A stretch of DNA of 64,000 nt. It comes from Lentisphaera marina. GTDB taxonomy: Bacteria; Verrucomicrobiota; Lentisphaeria; Lentisphaerales; Lentisphaeraceae. Location of the stretch: contig NZ_JAQZZL010000001.1 of assembly GCF_028745505.1 (NCBI RefSeq), forward strand, positions 2,043,818 through 2,107,817, written 5' to 3'. Positions 16,920 to 26,535 of this stretch are shown here, piece by piece. Positions within the stretch are counted from its first letter, which is position 1. The number at the start of each line of letters is the position of its first letter. Below the pieces are notes generated by a model, which saw only the letters and a program-made list of their open reading frames with translations, was not told where the DNA came from and did not search any database. The position numbers were made by a program, and so were the translations under genes.

Positions 16920-18293
16920 TTATAAGCCCACTATACTTTTAGGCGCAAATAAAGCTTGCGATTTTTTAAGCGCCTGTTGTTCACCCATCATAACGACTAA
17001 ATCACCTACTTGGAAAACTTGATTTCCTGTAGCTGGAATAATGACATTACCACGGAAAATCATAGCAAAAACAGCACCGCGTGGGCATGCAGATTCACTA
17101 ATCGTTTTTCCCACGATACGACTTTTGGGCACTACGGTCATCTCAAAGACTTCCGCAGAAATCCTATGGAGAATCGCACCGATCCGACGATTCTCACCTT
17201 GAATCAGATTAATGATTGAGTTCAAAGCTGCTGTTCTCGGACTAAAGCAACCATCAATATTATCCATACTCGAAATTATTTCGCGGTAATCGGGTTTATT
17301 AATAATTGTAATAACTTTTTTCGCCCCCTTTCGTTTAGATAAGAGGCAACTCAAGATATTATTTTCATCATTACTCATGGCTGATAGATATAAATCAGCC
17401 ACATCTACCCCTGCTTCCTTGAGGATATCACCATTAGTAATATCGCCATGTAATATGTTGACTGAGCTCTCAAGTTTTTTCAGAGCTTTTTCAGCTAGAC
17501 TTTCATTGCTCTCAACCAAGGTGACATTCTTACCCTGTTCATTAAGAGCCGCCACTAAATAAGTCCCCAACTCGGTAGCTCCACCGATGACGATATTATT
17601 GATGTTTTTCTCGTCCAAGCAAGACCATTCAGCTAAGGCTAAAACCGCTTCCTTTTCACCTGCTACATAAACATCGTCATAGTTATTAAATCGTTCTTTC
17701 CCTCTAGGGATAATCAACTTTCCTCGTCTCCAAATAGCACAGACACGAATTTTATCTAATAAATCAGGACGCGGGAAGGATAAAAGTTGAGTCCCCACCA
17801 TTGCTGAACCTGGCGATAAATGAAAACCGCAAATCACCGCGCCATCAACGGATAGTTTCGTGATTTCTTTTAAATTAGGACCCGACAAAACATCTAAAAT
17901 AGTTTGGGCACACTCTTTTTGGGGTACGACAAGGTGGTCGATACCAAAATGTTTAAGATCAAAATCTTCATCTTCACTGAAATATTCTGTATCATTAACT
18001 CGACAAATAGTTCGAATCGACGGATTAAGTGTTTTTGCCGTGTGACAAGAAAGAACATTAACTTCATTTGATTCGGTCACTGCAACCATCAAGTTAGCAT
18101 CTTTAATATCTCCATCTGAAAGAACTTTTCCTGAAGCACCGTTACCATTTATCGTCATCAAATCGAATTTGTTAGACAGGTTCTTTAAAAGCTCATCGTC
18201 TAAGTCAATAACAACAACCGCATTCTTTTCAAGACAAAGAGTTTCAGCAAGTCCCGTACCAACCTCACCTGCTCCTACAATGACAACCTTCAT
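16920..18293 (-). CDS. trkA: Trk potassium uptake regulatory subunit TrkA
   Basis: 457 aa, two tandem RCK units (each a Rossmann NAD-binding domain plus a TrkA-C domain). The first Rossmann motif is VVIVGAGEVGTGLAETL, and the second is IVIGGATELGTYLVAAL at about 225. TrkA-C domains end each half (VGTQLLSFPRPDLLDKIRV; VGKTISESACPRGAV). It gates a TrkH/TrkG potassium channel in response to nucleotides. No TrkH gene is in the window. The ATG overlaps the mqnB stop (ATGA), so it is translated with the menaquinone genes. Confidence 0.93.
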   Translation of the reverse strand: MKVVIVGAGEVGTGLAETLCLEKNAVVVIDLDDELLKNLSNKFDLMTINGNGASGKVLSDGDIKDANLMVAVTESNEVNVLSCHTAKTLNPSIRTICRVNDTEYFSEDEDFDLKHFGIDHLVVPQKECAQTILDVLSGPNLKEITKLSVDGAVICGFHLSPGSAMVGTQLLSFPRPDLLDKIRVCAIWRRGKLIIPRGKERFNNYDDVYVAGEKEAVLALAEWSCLDEKNINNIVIGGATELGTYLVAALNEQGKNVTLVESNESLAEKALKKLESSVNILHGDITNGDILKEAGVDVADLYLSAMSNDENNILSCLLSKRKGAKKVITIINKPDYREIISSMDNIDGCFSPRTAALNSIINLIQGENRRIGAILHRISAEVFEMTVVPKSRIVGKTISESACPRGAVFAMIFRGNVIIPATGNQVFQVGDLVVMMGEQQALKKSQALFAPKSIVGL

Positions 18294-18952
18294 GAACTTA
18301 TCCTAAAACATTTTTTTATTAAGCCTAAATCTACTTCTTTTGATTCACAGATCAAAGCTTCTAAGCTACAGAGTCCTTCCGAAATTCTTTCTATTGCCTT
18401 AAAAGCCCCCGTTTTAAACTTTTCTTTACTCTCTTTTGAGGCTCGATCAGAAATAAATTTAAGGAAATAGAAGTCCTGATCACTCTCTTTTGCCCACTTC
18501 GCAAATAAATAAGCCTCCATATCCACTAAATCGGCACCTGATTCAGATAAGTATTGCTTAGTTCTTTGGTCCCAAACCGGCACCGCACTTGTGGCTAAAT
18601 GGGGGCCTTCGTATAAATCGATTTTTGGATAACAGTTTTCGACAAATCCTTTCGTCGGCGATTCTCCTAGAGAAAAAGTGTTAAAACTAAAGCTCCCCGG
18701 TATATAGGCCTCTTCACAAAGATCTTCATTTAAGCAGCCTGCTATACCAATATTGATAAATTGACTGACTCCGTAATTTGACTTAAGTTTTTCTAGGCGA
18801 CTCAAACTTAATGCCGTATCTGCTAAACCCGCACCTGTAATAAGAAGGCATAAGCCCTCATTTAATACACTAAGTTTTGCGCCCTCGAAGTCTTCCCATT
18901 CAAAGACTCTATTCCCAAGTTCAAATTCAGTAGCCAATAGCAAAGCAATCAT
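18290..18952 (-). CDS. mqnB: Futalosine hydrolase
   Basis: 220 aa, nucleoside-phosphorylase-like fold. It hydrolyses futalosine to dehypoxanthine futalosine in the alternative (futalosine) menaquinone pathway. Support comes from the GITGAG-like turn LLITGAGLADTALSLSR, FINIGIAGCLNE, the VDMEAYLFAKWA segment typical of this fold, and the immediate neighbour mqnD. Start and stop overlap the neighbours by 4 nt on both sides (ATGA). Confidence 0.85.
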   Translation of the reverse strand: MIALLLATEFELGNRVFEWEDFEGAKLSVLNEGLCLLITGAGLADTALSLSRLEKLKSNYGVSQFINIGIAGCLNEDLCEEAYIPGSFSFNTFSLGESPTKGFVENCYPKIDLYEGPHLATSAVPVWDQRTKQYLSESGADLVDMEAYLFAKWAKESDQDFYFLKFISDRASKESKEKFKTGAFKAIERISEGLCSLEALICESKEVDLGLIKKCFRISS

Positions 18953-19791
18953 GGCAATAAGAACTCATTTCGGGAGATGGAACGATTGAGAAGTGATGCG
19001 AACATTTTTTCTATCGCTCCTAAAGCTTTTTCACTCAGTTCTACTGATTCATTATTCACATATAAATTGATGTGTGATTCTAGAACTTCGGGAGAAATTT
19101 CTTTGGCATGATCACAAATGAAATTTAAAAATGCTTCATTCTCTTTCCAAGTCTGAGAAAAGGCCCATTCAATAGATTCTTTTAAAGCTAAATTAAATTC
19201 TCGAATAATATCATTACCTAGAGAACGTTTAGCACTAATAGCTCCCAAAGGAATGGGAAGTGAGTATTCCTGCTCCCACCAATCACCTAAATCCACTAGG
19301 CAGTTAAGACCAAAATCCTTATAGGTAAATCGACTTTCATGAATAATCAGTCCCGCATCAGCATTGCCGCGTTCAAGTGCGGGCATAATATCCGAAAATA
19401 AACATTCTTCGGCTTGAAACTCTTCCCCTAAATAAGCCTTCAACAAACTGTAGGCACTCGTATCAAATCCAGGTACTAAAATCTTGCTTTTTAATAAAGT
19501 CTTCTTATCCATTTGAGTAGACTTAGAAACTAAAATCGGCCCGCAAGCATGACCTAAGGCAGCTCCAGAATTTAAAACTAAGTACTTATCCAAAACTTTG
19601 GGAATCATCCCAAAGGACGCTTTACAAAAATCGACCTCGCCTTCACTCAATAATTTATTGAGCTCTTGGATATCTAGTATTGAAAGCTCTAATTGATATT
19701 TCTTAGAAAATTGTGAGTGATGCAACAAATGATAAAACATAAATGTATCATTCGGACAAGGTGACATTCCAAGGTGAATTTTTCTTTTCAT
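18949..19791 (-). CDS. mqnD: 1,4-dihydroxy-6-naphthoate synthase
   Basis: 280 aa. It converts cyclic dehypoxanthine futalosine to 1,4-dihydroxy-6-naphthoate, a late step of futalosine-route menaquinone synthesis. The N-terminal signature LGMSPCPNDTFMFYHLL is characteristic, and the rest has the periplasmic-binding-protein-like fold (SYLLKAYLGEE, IPLGAISAKRSLG). First gene of mqnD-mqnB-trkA, each joined by ATGA overlaps. Confidence 0.93.
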   Translation of the reverse strand: MKRKIHLGMSPCPNDTFMFYHLLHHSQFSKKYQLELSILDIQELNKLLSEGEVDFCKASFGMIPKVLDKYLVLNSGAALGHACGPILVSKSTQMDKKTLLKSKILVPGFDTSAYSLLKAYLGEEFQAEECLFSDIMPALERGNADAGLIIHESRFTYKDFGLNCLVDLGDWWEQEYSLPIPLGAISAKRSLGNDIIREFNLALKESIEWAFSQTWKENEAFLNFICDHAKEISPEVLESHINLYVNNESVELSEKALGAIEKMFASLLNRSISRNEFLLP

Positions 19792-19911
19792 TTCCTATCG
19801 CTTTAAATTTTTTATTAATTTAGCACAAAGTAAGAAAAATCCTTTCTCTACTAAGGAATTACTTGATCTAAGCTTTTGGGTCTTTAGATTAATAAAAAAC
19901 GAGGTTAGTTT

Positions 19912-21396
19912 ATGAAAGTCATTAGCTCCATGAGTATGCGATCCCTAGATGCCCGTACGATTGAAACTGGAAAAAGCTCCTCTTTAGAACTTATGGAACG
20001 GGCTGGCGCCAAATGCGCTGAAGAAATTGCCTCTTACTACGGTGAGCTTCCCACGAAGCATAGAAAACGCATAATCATTATTTGCGGTCCTGGCAATAAT
20101 GGTGGCGATGGGTTTGTAATTGCTCGTCATTTAATGAATTCACATACAGTAAAAATCATCTGCACTCATGCTCAAGAAAGTTTAAGTGATGATGCAAAAA
20201 GCATGAGTCAATCAGTTACAGAGCTTTGTGCCTTTAACTTTGACAAAAATATCCTTGAGCTGATCAAGGAAGGCGACTTACTCGTGGACTGCCTTTTTGG
20301 TACGGGCTTAAATCGACCTTTAACGGACTATTACCAGTCTTTAGTGTCTGATATAAATGAATCAAAACTCCCCATCGTAGCTATTGATGCTCCTTCGGGT
20401 TTATTAAGTGATGGTTCGGTTCCAACCGTAGCCATTAAGGCAAGCCTAACACTAAGCATTGGTCTTCCCAAAAGTTCTTATTTCTATAATGATGGCCCCG
20501 AACATGTTTCTAACATACACAATTTAGATATTAATTTTCCTTTAGAATATATTGATGATTTGACTGAAGAAGCTCAAGCTTATTTTGCGGAAGACGCAAA
20601 AAAAGCTCTTCAAAACTACTCTTTTGATGCACATAAATACTCCCGTGGTCAATGCCTTATCTTTGCTGGATCCGAAAAATATGGCGGTGCCGCAATTATT
20701 GCCTCGGAGTGCGCCGCTTCTAGTGGTGCTGGCATGGTGGTGTTAGCCAATCTATCTTTGCGAACTTCGCACAATCCAGGTATCATTAATCTCAACCATC
20801 AATCTGATATCTTAAACTCTCCATTTTTCACTAAATCACAATCCATATTAATTGGCCCTGGCTTGGAAAATAATGATAAAAACAAAAAGCTTTTTAAGGC
20901 ATTGATTAAGTCAGAGAAAGCATTAGTTATCGATGCTACAGCTATCGACTTCATTGCAGAGAATAAATCTCTCTTCCCTCGAAATGCCCCCACCATCATC
21001 ACACCTCACGCCGGAGAGCTCAAACGCTTAGCTATTGCCTTGGATGTCTCAACAGATGACTTAGCTGTAAGCGCCAAAACGATCGCTCAATCACTGCAGG
21101 TTCACTTAATTTCCAAAGGACCTCAGAGTAAAGTCTTCAACTCCTCTGGAGATTTCTCTTTTAATACTAGTGGAAATTGGGCGTTAGCAACGGCTGGTAG
21201 TGGCGATGCTTTAGCAGGTATCATTGTGTCACTATGGGCTGGCAAAGATATTGATTACTACTTGCAAGCGAAATTAGCCTGCTTCATTCACGGTAAATGT
21301 GCCGAACTCTACAAGGGGGCAAAACGCTCTTTCACGGTGGATCAGTTCCCTGCTCTTATCTCTAAAGTTTTTCGATTTTTAGACCCTCTTGCTTAA
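19912..21396 (+). CDS. nnr: Bifunctional NAD(P)HX epimerase/dehydratase
   Basis: 494 aa, repairs hydrated NADH and NADPH. Residues 1-215 form the YjeF_N epimerase domain (ICGPGNNGGDGFVIARHL; VDCLFGTGLNRPL; AIDAPSGL). Residues about 220-490 form the ADP-dependent dehydratase with a ribokinase-like fold (SRGQCLIFAGSEKYGGAA; LISKGPQSKV; ATAGSGDALAGII with the catalytic Asp). Both halves look complete. Single gene. Confidence 0.93.
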   Translation: MKVISSMSMRSLDARTIETGKSSSLELMERAGAKCAEEIASYYGELPTKHRKRIIIICGPGNNGGDGFVIARHLMNSHTVKIICTHAQESLSDDAKSMSQSVTELCAFNFDKNILELIKEGDLLVDCLFGTGLNRPLTDYYQSLVSDINESKLPIVAIDAPSGLLSDGSVPTVAIKASLTLSIGLPKSSYFYNDGPEHVSNIHNLDINFPLEYIDDLTEEAQAYFAEDAKKALQNYSFDAHKYSRGQCLIFAGSEKYGGAAIIASECAASSGAGMVVLANLSLRTSHNPGIINLNHQSDILNSPFFTKSQSILIGPGLENNDKNKKLFKALIKSEKALVIDATAIDFIAENKSLFPRNAPTIITPHAGELKRLAIALDVSTDDLAVSAKTIAQSLQVHLISKGPQSKVFNSSGDFSFNTSGNWALATAGSGDALAGIIVSLWAGKDIDYYLQAKLACFIHGKCAELYKGAKRSFTVDQFPALISKVFRFLDPLA

Positions 21397-21519
21397 GCTT
21401 ATTTTCCACTTCAGCCCTATTCAAGATAGATTGAATTTGAATGAATTTTACGTTTGTTTGTGGACAGTATTTAAGTCGGCTCTATCTTGCAAAAAAATCA
21501 CGCTAGTTACGGCCATTAA

Positions 21520-23361
21520 ATGAAGCTAAAAAGATTACAGTTAAAACTTAAAAAAAACCGACCTTTAAAGTTAGTTTTATTAGCAATTACTGTCGGTGTT
21601 ATGACTGGCTTAGTTGCCAGCTTATTTTTCCTGGTACTCGAGTGGACAAAAGCTATAATTTTTGATGGTGTTCTTGGAGTACAACTCGCCACTCCCCCTG
21701 GTGACCATATCATTAGTGACGATAACTTACATCACATAAAAAGCTCTGTATACGATAATATATTTTCAAATATACCTCAGGCACTTCTCATTATTTTAGT
21801 ACCAGGTATCGGCTGTGGTATTGCAGCTTATTTAGTTAGACGTTTTGCACCTGATGCATCTTATGATGGTACTTCAGCTCTAGTCGATACTTTCCATAAC
21901 AAACGTGCAAGAATGAAAATCTCTACTGCGATAACCAAAGGTTTTGCCTCTATTATAACACTCGCGAGTGGTGGCAGTGGTGGTAAAGAAGGACCGATTG
22001 CCCAAGTAGGTGCAGGCTTTGGTTCTTACTTTTCAGACAAGCTTGGTTTATCTGTTAAAGAACGCCGAATTCTTTTTCTTTCTGGCTGTGCTGGTGGCTT
22101 AGGAGCCATTTTTCGAGCTCCCTTAGGTGCCGCAATTACTGCTGTAGAAGTACTCTACAAAGAAGACTTCGAATCCGAAGCAATTATGCCCTGCGTTATT
22201 GCGAGTGTTACCTCATACTCTACCTTCATGCTGACTTTTGGTAGTCACACCATTTTCAACTTGGGTGAGGTCGAAAGTTTTGAAGGCTTCCTCCACATAC
22301 CCTCATATATTTTACTCGCACTCATTTGCAGTCTTATAGGTGCTTTTTACGTTAAATTTTATCAGTTCACTAAAGACTTTTTTATTCAACTCAAAATACC
22401 TGTCTTTATTAAACCTGTTATCGGTGGCATGCTCACTGGTGTTCTTGCCTTGATCATGCCTTATGCTTTAGGTGACGGTTGGGGCGCTATTCAAGAGGTT
22501 ATGGATGGAAATTTAACTCTAGGTTTTATTGCACTTGCAGTCATTATCAAAATTGTCGCCACTTCACTGACTATCGGATCAGGTGGCTCCGCTGGGATTT
22601 TTGGCCCCAGTTTATTTATTGGTGCTATGACTGGTGGTTGTTTAGGTTCCTTTTTACACATGCAATTTCCAGATAACCCCATGGTTCCCTCTATTACAGC
22701 TTTTGTCATGGTTGGCATGGCTGCTTTTTTTGCAGGTGTAGCGAATGCGCCTATTGCTTCGATTATCATGGTCTGTGAAATTACTGGAACCTATAACCTT
22801 TTGGCACCCCTACTTTTAACTTCGGCTTTTAGCATGTTATTCAATAGCAAAATATCCATTTTCAAACCTCAAGTCCTCAATAAATTTGAATCTCCTGCAC
22901 ACAAAGGTGATATGACGGTGAATATTCTCCAGGAAATTCAAGTTAGTGAAGCTGTCGATAGCTCTCAAAAAATTGAAACCGTAGAAGCTACTACTATGCT
23001 TGGGCAACTATCGCAAATCGTTCGTAGTACTGAACAGCACATCTTCCCCGTAGTAAGTAAAGGTAAACTCATTGGCATTGCCAACCTCGATAAAATTAGA
23101 ACGGTAATGTTTAATCAAGACACCTATTCCATGCTAATCGTTGCAGATATCATGGAGAAGTCGGTAGTGTTAAAAAATAACATGACCTTATACGAAGCAC
23201 TTGGCAAATTTTTAAATGATGGGCACCTTGAGCTTTGTGTCGTAAACGACGACAATGAAGTTATAAGTGTTTTGCGCTATCAAAATTTAATCGAAGCTTA
23301 CCATAAAGGTGTCAACCTTCACAACTCTGACAAAGAAGAATCTCTACATGCCTCTATTTAA
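21520..23361 (+). CDS. ClC-family chloride channel/transporter with CBS domains
   Basis: 613 aa. About ten to twelve membrane segments contain the ClC signatures GSGGKEGPIAQVGAGFGS (with the gating glutamate), GAIFRAPLGAAITAVEVLYKEDFE and GGSAGIFGPSLFIGAMTGG. The C-terminal 150 residues form two CBS units (ILQEIQVSEAVDSSQ...; MEKSVVLKNNMTLYEALGKF) that sense nucleotides in relatives. The gating Glu suggests a Cl-/H+ exchanger or fluoride-independent ClC, but channel and exchanger cannot be separated by eye. The next gene starts inside its last codons. Confidence 0.93.
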   Translation: MKLKRLQLKLKKNRPLKLVLLAITVGVMTGLVASLFFLVLEWTKAIIFDGVLGVQLATPPGDHIISDDNLHHIKSSVYDNIFSNIPQALLIILVPGIGCGIAAYLVRRFAPDASYDGTSALVDTFHNKRARMKISTAITKGFASIITLASGGSGGKEGPIAQVGAGFGSYFSDKLGLSVKERRILFLSGCAGGLGAIFRAPLGAAITAVEVLYKEDFESEAIMPCVIASVTSYSTFMLTFGSHTIFNLGEVESFEGFLHIPSYILLALICSLIGAFYVKFYQFTKDFFIQLKIPVFIKPVIGGMLTGVLALIMPYALGDGWGAIQEVMDGNLTLGFIALAVIIKIVATSLTIGSGGSAGIFGPSLFIGAMTGGCLGSFLHMQFPDNPMVPSITAFVMVGMAAFFAGVANAPIASIIMVCEITGTYNLLAPLLLTSAFSMLFNSKISIFKPQVLNKFESPAHKGDMTVNILQEIQVSEAVDSSQKIETVEATTMLGQLSQIVRSTEQHIFPVVSKGKLIGIANLDKIRTVMFNQDTYSMLIVADIMEKSVVLKNNMTLYEALGKFLNDGHLELCVVNDDNEVISVLRYQNLIEAYHKGVNLHNSDKEESLHASI

Positions 23362-24889
23362 TAACATATCTCTTTCTCCTGGAGCCTCCTTAGAAAACGC
23401 TTTAAAAAAGCTCGACCCTACTTACAAATCTTACCGTATTCTAAAAAAATCTTTAGATGCACGTAAAAAGAAAAAGATTATGTATATCTATAATGTCGAG
23501 ACTTTCACCTCTGAAATGCCTCCACCAATTGAAAAAATTGTTTTAGACCGCTTTCCGGCTGACAAGAAACCGATGACCACTATTATTGGTGCTGGTCCTG
23601 CAGGCCTTTTTGCGGCTTTACGCTTAGTTGAGCGTGGCTTGCCTTGTCGAATTCTTGAGCGTGGTAAACCCATTCTAGAACGCATGCGAGATATATCGCG
23701 CCATTGGAAAAAAGGACAGTTAAATCCTGATTCAAACGTATGCTTTGGTGAAGGTGGTGCAGGTACTTTTTCTGATGGCAAACTCATTACACGTATCAAA
23801 TCACCCCATATTGATTATGTCATGCAGCGCTTCGTCGACTTTGGTTCACCAGACGAAATTCTTTATTTAGCTAACCCACACGTGGGTTCTAATCAAATCC
23901 GTAAAGTGATTTCTCGTTTATCCGAATACCTTCAAGAAAAGGGATGTTCCATTGAGTATGATACTCGTGTCGAAGAATTTCACCTCGTCGACTCTCAGCT
24001 GCACTCGGTAACGTGTCACAATGGCAAGAAATTTGACTCAGAACATTGGATTCTCGCTAGTGGCCACTCGGCTCACGATATCTATAGAAGTTTGATCAAC
24101 GTTAATATTCTCTGTGAATCAAAATCTTTTGCCATGGGTTTTAGGATTGAACATCCTCAAGAGTTCATTGCCAAAGCTCAATATGGAAAATTCTATAATC
24201 ACCCGGATATGCCCACGGCAAATTACAAAATCTCCTGCCATGATAAAAAGTCTAACCTCGGGGTCTACTCCTTTTGCATGTGCCCAGGTGGTTACGTCTT
24301 AGCTTCGAGTGCACAAGCAGGCCACATGGTCGTCAATGGTATGTCGAACTATAATCACGGCTCACCTTTTGCTAATTCAGGCTTGGTGATCACCATTGAT
24401 AAAGATAAGTGGCTCGGTTCAGACCCGCTAAAAGCTCTTGAATTCCAGAGCTCTATTGAAAAGAGAGCCTACCAAGTTGGACAAGATGCTGGTGCCACTA
24501 TTCAAGTTCCAGTACAAACTCCAGAAGATTTCATGAATGAACGCGTGGGGAAAGTAGGGAAAAGTTCATGTCCATCAGGAATTATTGCGGCCAACCTTCG
24601 CGATATCTACCCCAAAGAACTCAATGAGGCTTATATAAAAGCACTCGAAAACTTTGAACGAAAGATTCCTGGTTTTATAACTAATAATGCCCTACTTCAC
24701 GCTGTAGAAAGTCGCACATCTTCTCCCATTCGCGTACCTCGCGACAAAGAAAATCTAGAGTCACCTTCCTGTAATAACCTCTACCCCTGTGGCGAAGGCG
24801 CTGGCTATGCGGGTGGAATTACTTCAGCTGCAGTAGATGGCATTCGTTGTGCCGAAGCAATTTTCGAGAAAGCTTCAGCTCACGTTTAG
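23348..24889 (+). CDS. FAD-dependent oxidoreductase (COG2509 type)
   Basis: 513 aa from the ATG at 23348, preceded by AAAGAAGAA; it overlaps the ClC gene by 14 nt, so the pair is coupled. A large N-terminal extension (about 70 residues) precedes the FAD motif IIGAGPAGLFAALRLVERG. Also present are CFGEGGAGTFSDGKL and the C-terminal PCGEGAGYAGGITSAAVDG, typical of this family of predicted NAD(P)/FAD dehydrogenases. Substrate unknown. It converges on the sulfatase, and the stops overlap as TTAG. Confidence 0.88.
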   Translation: MPLFNNISLSPGASLENALKKLDPTYKSYRILKKSLDARKKKKIMYIYNVETFTSEMPPPIEKIVLDRFPADKKPMTTIIGAGPAGLFAALRLVERGLPCRILERGKPILERMRDISRHWKKGQLNPDSNVCFGEGGAGTFSDGKLITRIKSPHIDYVMQRFVDFGSPDEILYLANPHVGSNQIRKVISRLSEYLQEKGCSIEYDTRVEEFHLVDSQLHSVTCHNGKKFDSEHWILASGHSAHDIYRSLINVNILCESKSFAMGFRIEHPQEFIAKAQYGKFYNHPDMPTANYKISCHDKKSNLGVYSFCMCPGGYVLASSAQAGHMVVNGMSNYNHGSPFANSGLVITIDKDKWLGSDPLKALEFQSSIEKRAYQVGQDAGATIQVPVQTPEDFMNERVGKVGKSSCPSGIIAANLRDIYPKELNEAYIKALENFERKIPGFITNNALLHAVESRTSSPIRVPRDKENLESPSCNNLYPCGEGAGYAGGITSAAVDGIRCAEAIFEKASAHV

Positions 24890-26445
24890 TGATTTTTACG
24901 ACTATGCTTTTTTATTAAAGCTGGCATCGTTTTTGCTTTTTCTGCATCATATTGTTCTGCAAAGTAGAGAGCAAACTGTTTTTTCAATGCTCTTAAAATC
25001 TCGGTGTATTCAGGGTTATTAGCAAAGTTTGTTTTTTCATTAGGATCTTTTTTGTAATCATAAAGCTCAATTTCAGCAATATCATTTTCATCAAACTTCA
25101 TGAAGCTATAATAGTCTCGTGGCATCCATAATGTCAGTCTATATTGACCTGAGCGCATTGTGTAACCATGATTAGCCCAACGTAAGTATTGACTAACAGC
25201 AATATCTTTAACTTTAGCTTTTGGGTCCTCTAAAACAGGACTCAGGTCTTTACCTTCTAATTGTGTGGGAACTTCCAAGCCAGTCAACTGACAAAGGCTG
25301 GGGAATATATCGATAAACTCACTAGCTGAATCACTCACTTGTCCCTTATTAAAACCTGGCGCTGAAATAATCAGTGGCGCACGAGTGGCTTGCTCAAAGT
25401 TTGAATGCTTACACCACAAACCATGATCACCTAAATGCCAACCATGATCACCCCAAAGCACGACAACCGTATTTTTATCTAAACCCGATTTCTTGAGTTC
25501 TTCCATAACACGCCCTACTTGAGCATCTACATAGCTAACACAAGCATAATAAGCGTGAATCAAATGACGTTGACGTTTTTGATCCACTTCTTTACCGATC
25601 AGGTAGCCATCATAAGCCGCGAGCTCACCAAAAGTATGATAAGCATATTTTGGTCTTTGTTTATCTTGTTCTTGGTATTCCGCCAAAGAAAGCTTTTGTG
25701 GATCATACATATCCCAATATTTCTTGGGAGCATTAAAAGGTAAGTGAGGCTTATTAAAGCCCAGGACCATAAAGAATTTCTCTTTTGATTCCGCCAATTC
25801 ATTTAAACGGTTTATCCCCGCATTAGCCACGGCTCCATCTCTGTAGGCATCATCAGGTAAATCGTAGGCCTCCGACACTAAGTAAGCACCTTTGTTTTTC
25901 ATCTCTTTCATGAGCAAACTAGATTTAAGACGCTTTTGAGTTTTGTTCAATTTAGCAAAAACAGCATGTGCCTTAGGGTTTTGAAACTTTTCCAATACAG
26001 GCTTGGGGAAGTTTTTATTATAGGGTAAATCGCCCCCTAATTCACTCCAAGAAAGCTCCTTGTCATCATCTTTAGCCCCGTGGATTAACTTACCATAACC
26101 GATACTCAAATAACCATTATCTTTAAAGTACTGAGGCATTGTTAATATATTGGGATTAATGTCTCGCATATGTGTATGCAAATCTAGTATTCCCGTTGTG
26201 TCGGGACGTAAACCAGTAAACATAGAAACTCTTGATGGCGCGCATACAGCTTGTTGGCAATAATTCGCTCTAAACAGAGTTCCACTATCGGCAAGAGCAT
26301 CAATATTTGGACTCACCGCAAACTCATCGCCATAACAAGCTAAATTGGGTTTCAGGTCATCTACGGTAATGATTAAAACATTTTTACTTTCAGCAAAAAC
26401 GCTAAGGCTTGTAAGAGCAAATAAGAAAAATTTAGAAAATGACAT
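24886..26445 (-). CDS. Secreted S1-family sulfatase (iduronate-2-sulfatase-like)
   Basis: 519 aa with signal peptide (MSFSKFFLFALTSLSVFAES). VDDLKPNLACYGD gives the first metal-binding aspartates. The formylglycine motif is C68-A-P-S-R72, and WGDHGWHLGDHGLWCKHSNF supplies further metal and catalytic residues. The layout resembles iduronate/choline-type sulfatases, so sulfated polysaccharide is the likely substrate, though the exact one is unknown. The AGG ribosome site lies in a hairpin upstream. Activity needs a formylglycine-generating enzyme, not in this window. Confidence 0.93.
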   Translation of the reverse strand: MSFSKFFLFALTSLSVFAESKNVLIITVDDLKPNLACYGDEFAVSPNIDALADSGTLFRANYCQQAVCAPSRVSMFTGLRPDTTGILDLHTHMRDINPNILTMPQYFKDNGYLSIGYGKLIHGAKDDDKELSWSELGGDLPYNKNFPKPVLEKFQNPKAHAVFAKLNKTQKRLKSSLLMKEMKNKGAYLVSEAYDLPDDAYRDGAVANAGINRLNELAESKEKFFMVLGFNKPHLPFNAPKKYWDMYDPQKLSLAEYQEQDKQRPKYAYHTFGELAAYDGYLIGKEVDQKRQRHLIHAYYACVSYVDAQVGRVMEELKKSGLDKNTVVVLWGDHGWHLGDHGLWCKHSNFEQATRAPLIISAPGFNKGQVSDSASEFIDIFPSLCQLTGLEVPTQLEGKDLSPVLEDPKAKVKDIAVSQYLRWANHGYTMRSGQYRLTLWMPRDYYSFMKFDENDIAEIELYDYKKDPNEKTNFANNPEYTEILRALKKQFALYFAEQYDAEKAKTMPALIKKHSRKNH

Positions 26446-26450
26446 GGTGA

Positions 26451-26496
26451 CCTTAAGTTTATAATAGTTATCTAAGAATAACTATATCACTTAAGG
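26451..26496 (-). promoter_or_regulatory. Nested palindrome covering the sulfatase ribosome site
   Basis: Outer arms CCTTAAGT (26451-26458) and ACTTAAGG (26489-26496), inner arms ATAGTTAT (26464-26471) and ATAACTAT (26478-26485), loop 26472-26477. The minus-strand outer arm contains the AAGG that precedes the sulfatase ATG by about 5 nt. The folded RNA would therefore hide the ribosome site. As DNA it could also be an operator. Confidence 0.5.
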
Positions 26497-26535
26497 GGGA
26501 ATAGTTGACAAGCTGAAACAATATTCCTAAAACAA

